A program made the position numbers and the translations under genes. Shown here in pieces: positions 8,362-17,239 of a DNA stretch of 64,000 nucleotides. Source of the DNA: Shinella sp. XGS7. GTDB lineage: Bacteria; Pseudomonadota; Gammaproteobacteria; Burkholderiales; Burkholderiaceae_C. The stretch covers positions 709,501 through 773,500 of the forward strand of contig NZ_CP084758.1 in the NCBI RefSeq assembly GCF_020535565.1, given 5' to 3'. A model generated the notes under the pieces. That model worked only from the letters and a program-made list of their open reading frames with translations, had not been told where the DNA came from and made no database searches. Positions within the stretch are counted from its first letter, which is position 1. Every line of letters starts with the position of its first letter.

Positions 8362-9366
8362 ATGACGCAAGACCCGACCCGCCGGCTCCTGCTGGCCCTC
8401 GCCGCCGGCACCCTGCTGCCCCTGGGCGCCCAGGCCCAGAGCGCTGCCGCCTGGCCCAGCAAACCCCTGCGCATCGTCGTGCCCTTTGCCGCGGGCGGCA
8501 CCACCGACATCCTGGCCCGTGCCCTGGCGCCCGAGCTGCAGAAGGCCCTGGGCCAGCCCGTCATCATCGACAACAAGCCCGGCGCCGGCGGCAACACCGG
8601 CAGCGCCGAGGTGGCGCGCGCCAGCGACGGCCACACCCTGCTGATGGGCACGGTGGGCACGCATGGCATCAACCAGTCGCTCTACCCCAAGCTGCCCTAC
8701 GACCCCATCAAGGACTTCGCGCCCATCACCCTGGTGGCTGCCGTGCCCAATGTGCTGGTGATCAATCCGGCCAAGGCCCAGCAGCTGGGCATCAACAGCG
8801 TGCAGGACCTGATCAAGGTGGCCAAGGCCAACCCCGGCAAGCTGAACATGGCCTCCAGCGGCAACGGCACCTCCATCCACCTGGCCGGCGAACTCTTCAA
8901 AAGCATGACCGGCACCTTCATGCTGCACTTTCCCTACCGCGGCTCGGGCCCGGCCCTGCTGGACCTGATGGGCGGCAATGTGGACCTGATGTTCGACAAC
9001 CTGCCTTCCTCCATGGCGCACATCAAGGCCGGCAAACTCAAGGCCATCGCCGTGACCAGCGCCCGGCGCAGCGAGGCCCTGCCGGAGCTGCCCACCATCG
9101 AGGAGGCCGGCGGTCCCGCGCTCAAGGGTTATGAGGCCAGCTCCTGGTTCGGCCTGCTGGCGCCCAGCAGCATGCCGGCCGAGCAGGTGGCCCTGCTGCA
9201 GCGCGAGACCGCCAAGGCCCTGGCCACGCCCGCGCTCAAGGAACGCCTGGCCAGCCAGGGCGCGGTGGCCAGCGGCATGTCCAGCAAGGACTTCGCCGCC
9301 CTGATCGCCAGCGAAACCAGGAAATGGGCCCAGGTGGTCAAGAGCTCGGGCGCCAAGGTCGATTGA
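8362..9366 (+). CDS. Bug/TctC-type tripartite tricarboxylate transporter substrate-binding protein
   Basis: A 334-residue periplasmic binding protein of the Bug (Bordetella uptake gene)/TctC family, greatly expanded in Burkholderiales. It has a signal peptide with an RR pair ([22 protein letters not shown]), then [19 protein letters not shown] and [15 protein letters not shown]-like motifs that bind carboxylates. No TctA/TctB membrane genes are adjacent, as is usual for these orphan receptors. The stop codon overlaps the SulP ATG by one base (TGATG), so the binding protein and the anion transporter may be co-expressed. The ligand is unknown. Confidence 0.9.
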   Translation: MTQDPTRRLLLALAAGTLLPLGAQAQSAAAWPSKPLRIVVPFAAGGTTDILARALAPELQKALGQPVIIDNKPGAGGNTGSAEVARASDGHTLLMGTVGTHGINQSLYPKLPYDPIKDFAPITLVAAVPNVLVINPAKAQQLGINSVQDLIKVAKANPGKLNMASSGNGTSIHLAGELFKSMTGTFMLHFPYRGSGPALLDLMGGNVDLMFDNLPSSMAHIKAGKLKAIAVTSARRSEALPELPTIEEAGGPALKGYEASSWFGLLAPSSMPAEQVALLQRETAKALATPALKERLASQGAVASGMSSKDFAALIASETRKWAQVVKSSGAKVD

Positions 9367-11009
9367 TGTTGTTGAAGTGGTCCGAATGGCGCGCCTACGG
9401 GCAGCGCCATTTCCGTGAAGATCTGCTGGCGGCCCTGGTCGTCAGCGTGCTGCTGATCCCGCAGAGCATCGCCTACGCCATGCTCGCCGGCCTGCCGCCC
9501 CAGGTGGGCCTGTATGCCAGCCTGCTGCCCCTGGTGGCCTATGCGGCCCTGGGCTCCAGCCCGCACCTGGGCCTGGGCCCGGTGGCGGTGCTGGCCCTGA
9601 TGATTGCCCAGACCCTGGCCCAGGCGCCGCCGGGCGTGAGCCCCAGCGAGGCGGCCCTGGTGCTGGCGGCCGAGGTGGGCATCATCCTGGCCCTGGCCGC
9701 CGCCCTGCGCCTGGACGCCCTGGCCGCCCTGCTCAGCGTGCCGGTGCTGCACGGCTTCGAGACCGGCGCCACCCTGTCCATCGCCGCCAGCCAGCTGCCG
9801 GTGCTGCTGGGCAGCCCGGCCAAGGGCTTCGAGCTGCCGGCTCTGCTGGAGAGCGCCGCCGCCAGCGGCTTTGCCTTCCTGCCCCTGGCCGCCGCCTACG
9901 GCCTCGCAGCCCTGCTGCTGCTGATGGCGGCGCGGCGCTGGCTGCGCGGCATGTGGGCTCGCCTGGCGCCGCTGGCCGTGCTGCTGGGCGCCATCGCCCT
10001 GGCCGCGGCCAGCGATGCGCTGAGCCGCGGCGTGCCCCTGGTGGGCACCCTGCCGCCCCTGCACCTGGGCCTCTCGCTGCCGCGCCTGGACGCCCAGCTC
10101 TGGCTGGCCCTGCTGCCGGGCGCCCTGCTGGTGGCCCTGGTGGGCTTTGTCTCCAGCCTCGTCGTGGCCGAATCCCTGGGCCGGCGCGCCAATGTGCGCA
10201 TCGATGCCCGCGCCGAGCTGCGCGGCCTGGCTGGCGCCAATCTAGCCGCGGCCCTGAGCGGCGGCATGCCGGTGGCGGCCAGCTTCTCGCGCAGCGTGCT
10301 GATGGCCGATGCCGGCAGCCGCACCCGCATGACCGGGGTCTTCATCGCCCTCGCCATGGGCGTCGCCATGCTGGCCCTGGCCGGCCCCCTGGCCCTGCTG
10401 CCCAAGGCGGTGCTGGGCGCCACCATCCTGGTGGCCGTGCTCTCCGGTCTGAAGCTGGGGCCTTACCGCGACGCCTGGCGCTATGCCAAGCCCGAGGGCC
10501 TGCTGATGGTGGCCGTGAGCCTGATGGTGCTGTGCTGGAGCGTCACCGCCGCCCTGGGCCTGGGGGTGCTGGGCTCCATCGCCCTGCTGCTGCAGCGCAC
10601 GGCGCGGCCCCATGTGGCCCTGCTGGGCCGCGTGCCCGGCACCGAGCATTACCGCAATGTGGACCGCTACGAGGTCGAGCGCCTGCCCGGCGTGCTGGCC
10701 CTGCGCATCGACGAAAGCCTGCTCTTCACCAATGCCCGCAGCCTGACCGATGTGGTGCAGACCTATCTGGCTCCCCACCCCGAAACCCGGCGCGTGGTGC
10801 TGCAGATGACGCCGGTGAACGCCATCGACTTCAGCGGCCTGGAGGCCTTGCGCGAGCTGCACGACACCCTGGCCCGGCGCGAGATCCGCCTGGACCTCAG
10901 CGAGGTCAAGGGCCCGGTGCTGGACCGGCTGCGCGCCGGCAACTGGGAGCGCTGGTTCCGCGGCCGGCTCTTCCTGAGCCAGCATCACGGCATGGAAGCG
11001 CAGGACTAG
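9366..11009 (+). CDS. SulP family anion transporter with STAS domain
   Basis: A 547-residue inner-membrane transporter. The SulP signature is near the N-terminus (LIPQSIAYAMLAGLPPQVGL), followed by 10 or more hydrophobic segments. The cytoplasmic C-terminal STAS domain (about 440-545) contains TPVNAIDFSGLEALREL. Members move sulfate, bicarbonate or dicarboxylates, often in exchange or with Na+; the substrate cannot be read from sequence. The start at 9366 is set by the TGATG overlap with the preceding gene. The STAS helix carries the DFSG motif shared with anti-sigma antagonists. It ends in a hairpin shared with the convergent kinase gene. Confidence 0.92.
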   Translation: MLLKWSEWRAYGQRHFREDLLAALVVSVLLIPQSIAYAMLAGLPPQVGLYASLLPLVAYAALGSSPHLGLGPVAVLALMIAQTLAQAPPGVSPSEAALVLAAEVGIILALAAALRLDALAALLSVPVLHGFETGATLSIAASQLPVLLGSPAKGFELPALLESAAASGFAFLPLAAAYGLAALLLLMAARRWLRGMWARLAPLAVLLGAIALAAASDALSRGVPLVGTLPPLHLGLSLPRLDAQLWLALLPGALLVALVGFVSSLVVAESLGRRANVRIDARAELRGLAGANLAAALSGGMPVAASFSRSVLMADAGSRTRMTGVFIALAMGVAMLALAGPLALLPKAVLGATILVAVLSGLKLGPYRDAWRYAKPEGLLMVAVSLMVLCWSVTAALGLGVLGSIALLLQRTARPHVALLGRVPGTEHYRNVDRYEVERLPGVLALRIDESLLFTNARSLTDVVQTYLAPHPETRRVVLQMTPVNAIDFSGLEALRELHDTLARREIRLDLSEVKGPVLDRLRAGNWERWFRGRLFLSQHHGMEAQD

Positions 11010-11040
11010 GGCCTGTTAACACTAGGGCAGCAGGCCCTAG
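11006..11040. terminator. Bidirectional hairpin overlapping both convergent stop codons
   Basis: CTAGGGCCTG (11006-11015) and its exact reverse complement CAGGCCCTAG (11031-11040) flank a 15-base loop. The TAG stop of the SulP gene and the TAG stop of the convergent histidine kinase gene lie in opposite arms of the stem. No strong T-run follows on either side, so the hairpin may act as an mRNA 3'-end stabiliser as much as a terminator. Confidence 0.6.
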
Positions 11041-12914
11041 AGCCTCTCTTCCAGCAGATCGTCCAGGCCGCGCAGGAAGCGGCCCATCTCCAGGGGCTTG
11101 GTCCAGTAGTCGTCAAAGCCCTGGTCCAGCGCGGTCTGGATATCGCTGCTCATGGCATTGGCCGAGAGCGCGATCACCTTGCAATGCGCCAGCTCGGGCG
11201 CCAGGCGCAGGGCGCGCAGCACCTGGCTGCCGTGCAGATCGGGCAGCTGCATGTCCAGCAGGATCACATCGGGCCGCTGCTGCAGGGCCAGGGCCAGGCC
11301 GGCGCGGCCGCAGTCGGCGCTGCTGAACTCGAACTGCGGGCGCAGCGCCAGCAGCTCGCGCACCAGCAGCAGATTGGCGGGATTGTCCTCGATGCACAGC
11401 AGCTTCAGGCGCTGGCCGGCGCCGCCCACGGGCTGGGGCCGGCTCAGGGCGGGCAGCTCGTCCAGCGGGGCGGGGCGGGTGTCTTCCTGGTCGGCCGGCA
11501 GCCAGACGCGGAACTCGCTGCCCACGCCGGGCTCGCTGTCCACCTCGATGCGGCCGCCCATGCGCTCGGTGAGCTGGCGCACGATGGTCAGGCCGATGCC
11601 CGTGCCGGCAATGCCCTCCAGCTCCGCGCCCAGGCGGTTGAAGGGCTCGAAGATGCGCTGGCGAGCGTCGGGCGCCATGCCGCGGCCGCTGTCGCGCACC
11701 ACCAGGGCCCATTCGCTGGAGGCCTCCTCGGCCCAGCCAGCGCTGCTGCCGCGCGTGTCCACCTCCACCCAGCCCTGGCGGCGGTTGTACTTGATGGCAT
11801 TGGTCAGCAGGTTCACCAGCACCTGGCCCAGGCGGCGCTTGTCGCCGCGCACCCGACCCGGCAGATGCGGCCGCGCCAGGCGCAGGCTGATGCCGGCGGC
11901 CAGGGCCTGGTCGCTGACCCAGCCCAGGGCCTCGCGCACCAGGGCATCCAGGGGCACGGGCTCGTCCACCAGGGTCTGGCGGTCGGCGTCGATGCGGGCC
12001 AGATCCAGCACATCGTCGATCAGGGCCAGCAGATGGCGGCCCGCCTCGTCGATGCGGGCCAGACGCTCGCTCTGGCGCGGGCTCAGGGGCTCGGCCGTGT
12101 CGTAGCTCATCAGCTGGGCAAAGCCCAGCACCGCATTCATGGGCGTGCGCAGCTCGTGGCTGACCCGGGCCAGGAACTCCGACTGGGTGCGCTTGAGCTG
12201 GGCCAGGCGCTCGTTCTCCAGCGTCAGGGCCTGGGCCTTGCGGCGCTCGGTCACGTCCAGATTGACGCCGGTCATATAGGCCGGCCGGCCCTGCTCGTCG
12301 CAGACCGTGCGGCCGCGACTCACCAGCCAATGCACGGAGCCATCGGGCCAGACCACGCGAAACTCCCACTCATGGGCCTCGCGCACCCCGGGCGCCGGCG
12401 GGCGCTGGGCATAGCGCTGCACCATCTGCTGCCACTGGGCACGGTCCTCGGGATGCAGGCAGATCATGGCCAGCTCGTCGGGAGAGCGCGTGTCGGCCGG
12501 GCTCAGGCCGCGCAGCCGGTACATGGCCTCGCTCCAGAAGCTGCCCTGGCCGAAGGCGCGGCGCCACACCCCCACGCCACCGGCATCCAGGGCCGAGAGC
12601 ACACCCACCGGCGCCGTGGTGGGCGGCAGCCAGGCCAGCAGGGCGCCATCGGCGCAGGCCAGGGCCTGGGCCTCGAAGGCCGGGCCCTCGCGGGCGCCCA
12701 GATCGGGGGCCAGCTGCCAGGCACGGCGCTGCGCGTCGGGCGCGGCCAGCACGCGCGGGGCCAGGGCCTGCCAGGCCAGGGCCTGGGCGGCCTCATCCAG
12801 GCCCTGTTCCAGGGCCCATTGCCGGGCCGCCGCATTGGGTTCGCAGCGCAGGCTCTCGCCGTGCCGCCAGATGCGCAGAGCAGGCTGCAAGGCCTGGCGC
12901 CAAAACTCGTCCAT
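11037..12914 (-). CDS. Soluble hybrid sensor histidine kinase (PAS-HisKA-HATPase-REC)
   Basis: A 625-residue kinase. In order: an unrecognised N-terminal region, a PAS/PAC module (about 105-235, with FWSEAMYRLRGLSP and VHWLVSRGRTVCDEQGRP), a HisKA box (SHELRTPMNAVLGFAQ, phospho-acceptor His253), an HATPase domain (LLTNAIKYN; DSGRGM; GTGIGLTIVRQL) and a C-terminal receiver (LLDMQLPD, phospho-acceptor Asp554; TKP near the end). No membrane segment is visible, so it should sense a cytoplasmic cue through PAS. The ATG at 12914 is chosen over an upstream ATG at 12983 because the PAS-kinase body starts soon after and the extension lacks coding character. No response regulator is adjacent. Confidence 0.88.
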   Translation of the reverse strand: MDEFWRQALQPALRIWRHGESLRCEPNAAARQWALEQGLDEAAQALAWQALAPRVLAAPDAQRRAWQLAPDLGAREGPAFEAQALACADGALLAWLPPTTAPVGVLSALDAGGVGVWRRAFGQGSFWSEAMYRLRGLSPADTRSPDELAMICLHPEDRAQWQQMVQRYAQRPPAPGVREAHEWEFRVVWPDGSVHWLVSRGRTVCDEQGRPAYMTGVNLDVTERRKAQALTLENERLAQLKRTQSEFLARVSHELRTPMNAVLGFAQLMSYDTAEPLSPRQSERLARIDEAGRHLLALIDDVLDLARIDADRQTLVDEPVPLDALVREALGWVSDQALAAGISLRLARPHLPGRVRGDKRRLGQVLVNLLTNAIKYNRRQGWVEVDTRGSSAGWAEEASSEWALVVRDSGRGMAPDARQRIFEPFNRLGAELEGIAGTGIGLTIVRQLTERMGGRIEVDSEPGVGSEFRVWLPADQEDTRPAPLDELPALSRPQPVGGAGQRLKLLCIEDNPANLLLVRELLALRPQFEFSSADCGRAGLALALQQRPDVILLDMQLPDLHGSQVLRALRLAPELAHCKVIALSANAMSSDIQTALDQGFDDYWTKPLEMGRFLRGLDDLLEERL

Positions 12915-13040
12915 ACGGGAAACTGGTAGATGCGTGCGGCAGTGTAGCCAGGGCGGGGCGTAAAAACCCCCATCCCGGCCCACGGATACAAACCGTCACC
13001 TCAGCCCCCCGAGCCAGCCCGCTCCCGTTAAGCTGGCGCC

Positions 13041-14021
13041 ATGAACAGGGACTCGCGACTCGGCGCGCTGCGCGCCACCCTCCAAGGCCTGGGCCTGGCC
13101 GCCTGGCTGCTGGCCTCGATCGGGGCCCAGGCCCAGACCGGCGACTCCGGCGCCCTGCCGCAGGCCCAGCGCCTCTCGCCCCATGTGCTGCTGTTCCAGG
13201 GCCTGTCGGCCGCGGGCAGTCGCGAGAACCGCAACAACATCTCCAACGCCGGCCTGATCGAGACCCGCAGCGGCTGGGTGCTGGTGGACGCCCTGGGCTC
13301 GCCCGCCCTGGCGCGCGAGCTGCTGGCGCGCCTGCCCACGCTCTCCAGCCCGCCCAAGCCCCTGCGCCAGGTGATCCTCACGCATTACCACGCCGACCAT
13401 ATCTACGGTCTGCAGGTCTTCAAGGCGGCCGGCGCCCAGATCATTGCCCACCAGCGCGCCCGCGAGTACCTCAACAGCGACACCGCGGCGCTGCGCCTGA
13501 AGGCCAGCATCGAGGAAGGCCTGGTGGAGCCCGGCACCCAGCTGGTGGCGGCCGACCGCTGGATAGACGGCGAGACCGAGCTGCAGCTGGACGGGCTGAA
13601 CCTGCGCCTGATTCCCGTGGGCCCGGCCCACACGCCCGAGGACCTCTCGGTCTGGCTGGCGGCCGACCGCCTGCTCTTCGCGGGCGACCTGGTCTTCAGC
13701 GGCCGCATCCCCTTTGTGGGCCAGGCCGACAGCCGGCGCTGGCTGGCCTCGCTGGACCGCCTGCTGATGCAGCCCGCCACCCTGATCGTGCCCGGCCACG
13801 GCCCGGCCTCCACCGCCGCCCGCCAGGACCTGCTGCAGACCCGCGACTACCTGGCCTATCTGCGCAGCACCATGGGCCAGGCGGCGCGCGAGATGCGGCC
13901 CTTCGACGAGGCTTACGCCGCCACCGACTGGTCGCGCTACGAGGCCCTGCCCCTGTTCAAGCTGGCCAATCGCATGAATGCCTATAACACCTATTTGCTG
14001 ATGGAGCAGGAGCGGGACTAA
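13041..14021 (+). CDS. MBL-fold metallohydrolase, secreted (quinoprotein-relay/SoxH-like)
   Basis: A 326-residue metallo-beta-lactamase-fold hydrolase with a signal peptide (cleavage near GAQAQ, residue 32). The zinc motif HYHADH is at 115-120. Further ligands are probably His in GPAHTPEDLSV, Asp in LFAGDLVFSG and His in VPGHGPAS. The pattern VGPAHTPEDLSVW and the RIPFVGQAD segment resemble the quinoprotein relay system/SoxH group of periplasmic MBL enzymes rather than true beta-lactamases. Substrate unknown. It lies 56 bp upstream of gshA and divergent from the histidine kinase gene. Confidence 0.8.
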   Translation: MNRDSRLGALRATLQGLGLAAWLLASIGAQAQTGDSGALPQAQRLSPHVLLFQGLSAAGSRENRNNISNAGLIETRSGWVLVDALGSPALARELLARLPTLSSPPKPLRQVILTHYHADHIYGLQVFKAAGAQIIAHQRAREYLNSDTAALRLKASIEEGLVEPGTQLVAADRWIDGETELQLDGLNLRLIPVGPAHTPEDLSVWLAADRLLFAGDLVFSGRIPFVGQADSRRWLASLDRLLMQPATLIVPGHGPASTAARQDLLQTRDYLAYLRSTMGQAAREMRPFDEAYAATDWSRYEALPLFKLANRMNAYNTYLLMEQERD

Positions 14022-14077
14022 AGCGGCGGTCACGCGCTTCTGTTAACTTCCGCGCTCAAAAATCAAAGGACCGTCGC

Positions 14078-15610
14078 ATGAGCGAAGCATCCAAGAAAGC
14101 GCCGCAGGCACCCGCGGCCACACAACTACAGGGCATTCGTCGTGGCGTCGAGAAGGAAAGTCTGCGTGCCCTGCCCGATGGGCACCTCGCACTCACCCCG
14201 CACCCGGCCGCGCTGGGCTCGGCCCTGACCCATCCGCACATCACCACCGACTTCAGCGAATCGCAGCTGGAGCTGATCACCGGCGTGCACGCCGATGTGG
14301 ACGCCTGCCTGGCCGAGCTGGGCGAGATCCACCAGGCCGTCTACCAGGTGCTCAACGAGCAGGGCGAGGAGCGCCTGTGGGTCAGCTCCATGCCCTGCGG
14401 CCTGCCCACCGACGAGACCATCCCCCTGGGCCGCTACGGCACCTCCAATATCGGCCGCTCCAAGAGCGTCTACCGCATGGGTCTGGGTCAGCGCTACGGC
14501 CGGCGCATGCAGACCATCTCGGGCATCCACTACAACTGGTCCATGCCCGGGGTCACGACCGAGCAGTACTTCGGTCTGATCCGCAATTTCCGCCGCCACA
14601 GCTTCCTGCTGCTCTATCTCTTCGGCGCCTCGCCGGCCCTGTGCGACAGCTTTGTCGAAGGCCGCGAGCATGAGCTGCAGCGCCTGGGCGAGCACACCTT
14701 CCACATGCCCCACGGCACCTCGCTGCGCATGGGCCGTCTGGGCTACCAGAGCGATGCCCAGGCCTCGCTCTCGGTGAGCTACAACAGCCTGGAGAGCTAC
14801 GCGGCCTCGCTGCAGGACGCGCTGACCCGCCCCTACCCGGCCTACGAGCAGCTGGGCGTGCGCGGCGTGGGCGGCGACTACAACCAGCTCAGCCCCACCC
14901 TGCTGCAGATCGAGAACGAGTTCTACGGCACCATCCGCCCCAAGCGCGTGATCCGCCCCGGCGAGCGCCCGCTGCACGCCCTGCGCGAGCGTGGCGTGGA
15001 GTATGTGGAGGTGCGCTGCATGGACCTCGACCCCTTCGAGCCCCTGGGCATCAATACCCGGACCATGCGCTTCATCGACATCTTCCTGCTGCACTGCCTG
15101 CAAAGCGAAAGCCCGCCGGACACGCCGGCCGAGATCGCCGAGCTGGCGCAGAACCAGCACCTCACCGCCGCGCGCGGCCGCGAGCCGGGTCTGCAGCTGC
15201 TGCGCCGCGGCCAGGCCGTGAGCCTGCGCGACTGGGGCGCCGAGCTGCTGGCCGAGTTCGCGCCCCTGGCCGCCGCGCTGGACGCCGCCCACGGCGGCCA
15301 GGCCCACCGCGAGGCCCTGGCCGAGGCCGAGCAGCGCCTGGCCCAGCCCGAGCTCACGCCCTCGGCCCGGGTGCTGGCCGCCATGGTGCAGGACTTCCGC
15401 GCCAGCCATGTGGGCTTTGTGCGCGCCCAGTCCGAGCGCAGCCGCGAGCTGCTGCTCAACCGCCCCTTCAGCGCCGCGGCCCGCCAGCGCTACGCCGCCA
15501 TGGCCGCCGCCTCGGTGGCCGAGCAGCAGCGCATCGAGGCCGCCGACACGCTGGACTTCGAGAGCTACCGCCAGCAATACCTGGCCCCGCGCAGCCTCGC
15601 GCTGAGCTGA
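14078..15610 (+). CDS. gshA: Glutamate-cysteine ligase
   Basis: A 510-residue enzyme that joins glutamate and cysteine, the first step of glutathione synthesis, in the cytoplasm. The N-terminus IRRGVEKESLRALPDG and the conserved blocks TDFSESQLELIT, SGIHYNWSMP, NSLESYAASL and EVRCMDLDPFEPLGI are those of proteobacterial GshA. Length fits the family (about 510-530). The start is supported by an AAAGGA ribosome site ending 7 bp upstream. No gshB is adjacent. Confidence 0.95.
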   Translation: MSEASKKAPQAPAATQLQGIRRGVEKESLRALPDGHLALTPHPAALGSALTHPHITTDFSESQLELITGVHADVDACLAELGEIHQAVYQVLNEQGEERLWVSSMPCGLPTDETIPLGRYGTSNIGRSKSVYRMGLGQRYGRRMQTISGIHYNWSMPGVTTEQYFGLIRNFRRHSFLLLYLFGASPALCDSFVEGREHELQRLGEHTFHMPHGTSLRMGRLGYQSDAQASLSVSYNSLESYAASLQDALTRPYPAYEQLGVRGVGGDYNQLSPTLLQIENEFYGTIRPKRVIRPGERPLHALRERGVEYVEVRCMDLDPFEPLGINTRTMRFIDIFLLHCLQSESPPDTPAEIAELAQNQHLTAARGREPGLQLLRRGQAVSLRDWGAELLAEFAPLAAALDAAHGGQAHREALAEAEQRLAQPELTPSARVLAAMVQDFRASHVGFVRAQSERSRELLLNRPFSAAARQRYAAMAAASVAEQQRIEAADTLDFESYRQQYLAPRSLALS

Positions 15611-15628
15611 GGCAGCCCCGGGCCGCGC

Positions 15629-17239
15629 TCACAGCCCCAGCTTGGCGGCCACCTCGCGCCAGGGCACCAGCTTGAAGTTCTGCCTGCCCTGGGGCAGGCG
15701 CTTGCGGCCGTCCTGCACCACCAGCAGACCCTCGCGGTAGGGGCCGCCCAGATTGGCGGCCGTCACCTCCAGGCCATCGGTTTCCGAGCTTCCGTCTATG
15801 CCCAGCGCGGCATTGATGCCGACGCGGAAGCTGCCCCGCAAGGTGTAGGGCGCATCGGCCTCGTAGACCGCATAGCTGTCATTGCCCTGGGAAGACACCA
15901 CCAGGAAGCGGCCGCGCGGCGAGTCGTGCAAGGCCAGGCCCTCCACATCCGCATGCAGGGCCGCGCTCACCGGAATCACCAGCTGGGGCTCGGCCGCCGC
16001 ATCGTCCAGCGCCACGCGCCAGACACCGCGCTTCTCCTCGCCCACAAAGAGCTGCTGCCGTGCCTCGTCCACCACGCAGCCCTCGGGCTGGCTGGGCAGG
16101 CGCCACTCGCGCAGCAGGCGCGCGCTCCAGCGCCCACGGGCATCGCGCTGCAGGCGCAGCTGCTGCACACGGCCGTCCTTGTCATTGGGAAAGGCGTCCA
16201 GGCCCCCCTCGGCATTGCGCCCCACGCACAGGCCGTAGATCTCGTCCAGCGTGGTGGGCAGACGGGCCAGCTCGCGCACCCGCCCGTCCTGCGGGGCGAT
16301 GCCGAAGAGCACCAGGCCGTGCTCGTCGCGCTGCGTGGCCACCGCCAGATCCAGGCGCCGGCTGCCGTAACGCAGGCCCTGGCGCAGGTCCACATTGTTG
16401 ATACGGCCCACGGGCAGGAACTGGCGCTCCCGGCCCTGCAGTTCGTAGACGGCCAGGCCCTGCTTCTTGTCCGTGCCCAGGATCAGGCTGCGCTCGCCCC
16501 GGACCGGATGCACCCAGATGGCCGGATCGTCCGCCGCATCGCCCTGGCCCCGCACCGGCTGGGTCTGGGCGCTGGGCTGCACGATGGCCGGCGCGGGCCC
16601 GGCCGCGGGCGAGGGCGCCTGCGCCGCCAGCCATTCATCCAGACGCTGTACCAGGGCCTTGTGATCGCTGTGGGCGTCGGCCAGCACCAGGCGGCGGCCC
16701 TCGCGCTCCGCATCGGCGGCATAGCGCCACAGGCCCACGCCGGGCTCGGCGATGTAGAGCGCCGCCTCGGCATCGCGCACCCGGCAGGCCAGGGGGGCCG
16801 GCGGCGTGGCCAGGCGGCGCAGCGGGCGCGGCGCGGTGCGGCCGCTCTCGTCCAGCAGCCATTGCTCGGAGAGCCCATCCTCGCCCAGCAGGAAGAGCTG
16901 CAGCAGACCCTGCGCGTCGCGGTAGAGGCAGAGCTGCTCGGGCGCAAAGGCCGGCCCGCTCCAGCGGGCCAGGGCCTGCAGCCGGGCGCCGTCGGGGCCG
17001 GCGCGCAGCAGGCGCAGCCGCCCCGTATCGGCCTCCTGCACCACGGCCAGCAGCCGCCCCTGGGCGTCGCGGTGCTGATCCCAGCGCTTGATGCGCAGCG
17101 CCAGCACCTCGCCGGGCCGGCCCTCGGCCGTGCGCAGCTCCAGGCCCTGCCGACCCAGGCTCAGGGTCTGGGCCTGCGACGCCCCCAGGCTCAGGGCCAG
17201 GGCCGCCAGGGCCAGGCCGCACTTGATAGCCTTCCGCAT
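15629..17239 (-). CDS. Dual-domain beta-propeller phytase
   Basis: A 536-residue secreted 3-phytase-like protein (signal peptide ALALSLGASQAQ). The C-terminal two thirds (about 220-536) form a full beta-propeller phytase: DDPAIWVHP, LILGTDKKQGLAVYEL, RINNVDLR, LYGLCVGR-like segments, QPEGCVVDE and DVEGLAL. Residues about 40-200 look like a partial second propeller (EQLCLYRDAQGLLQLFLL, PLACRVRDAEAALYIAEP), a layout known from dual-domain beta-propeller phytases. These enzymes release phosphate from Ca-phytate outside the cell or in the periplasm. The start overlaps the TonB receptor stop by one base (TGATG), so the two form an operon for phytate-derived phosphate. Confidence 0.85.
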   Translation of the reverse strand: MRKAIKCGLALAALALSLGASQAQTLSLGRQGLELRTAEGRPGEVLALRIKRWDQHRDAQGRLLAVVQEADTGRLRLLRAGPDGARLQALARWSGPAFAPEQLCLYRDAQGLLQLFLLGEDGLSEQWLLDESGRTAPRPLRRLATPPAPLACRVRDAEAALYIAEPGVGLWRYAADAEREGRRLVLADAHSDHKALVQRLDEWLAAQAPSPAAGPAPAIVQPSAQTQPVRGQGDAADDPAIWVHPVRGERSLILGTDKKQGLAVYELQGRERQFLPVGRINNVDLRQGLRYGSRRLDLAVATQRDEHGLVLFGIAPQDGRVRELARLPTTLDEIYGLCVGRNAEGGLDAFPNDKDGRVQQLRLQRDARGRWSARLLREWRLPSQPEGCVVDEARQQLFVGEEKRGVWRVALDDAAAEPQLVIPVSAALHADVEGLALHDSPRGRFLVVSSQGNDSYAVYEADAPYTLRGSFRVGINAALGIDGSSETDGLEVTAANLGGPYREGLLVVQDGRKRLPQGRQNFKLVPWREVAAKLGL

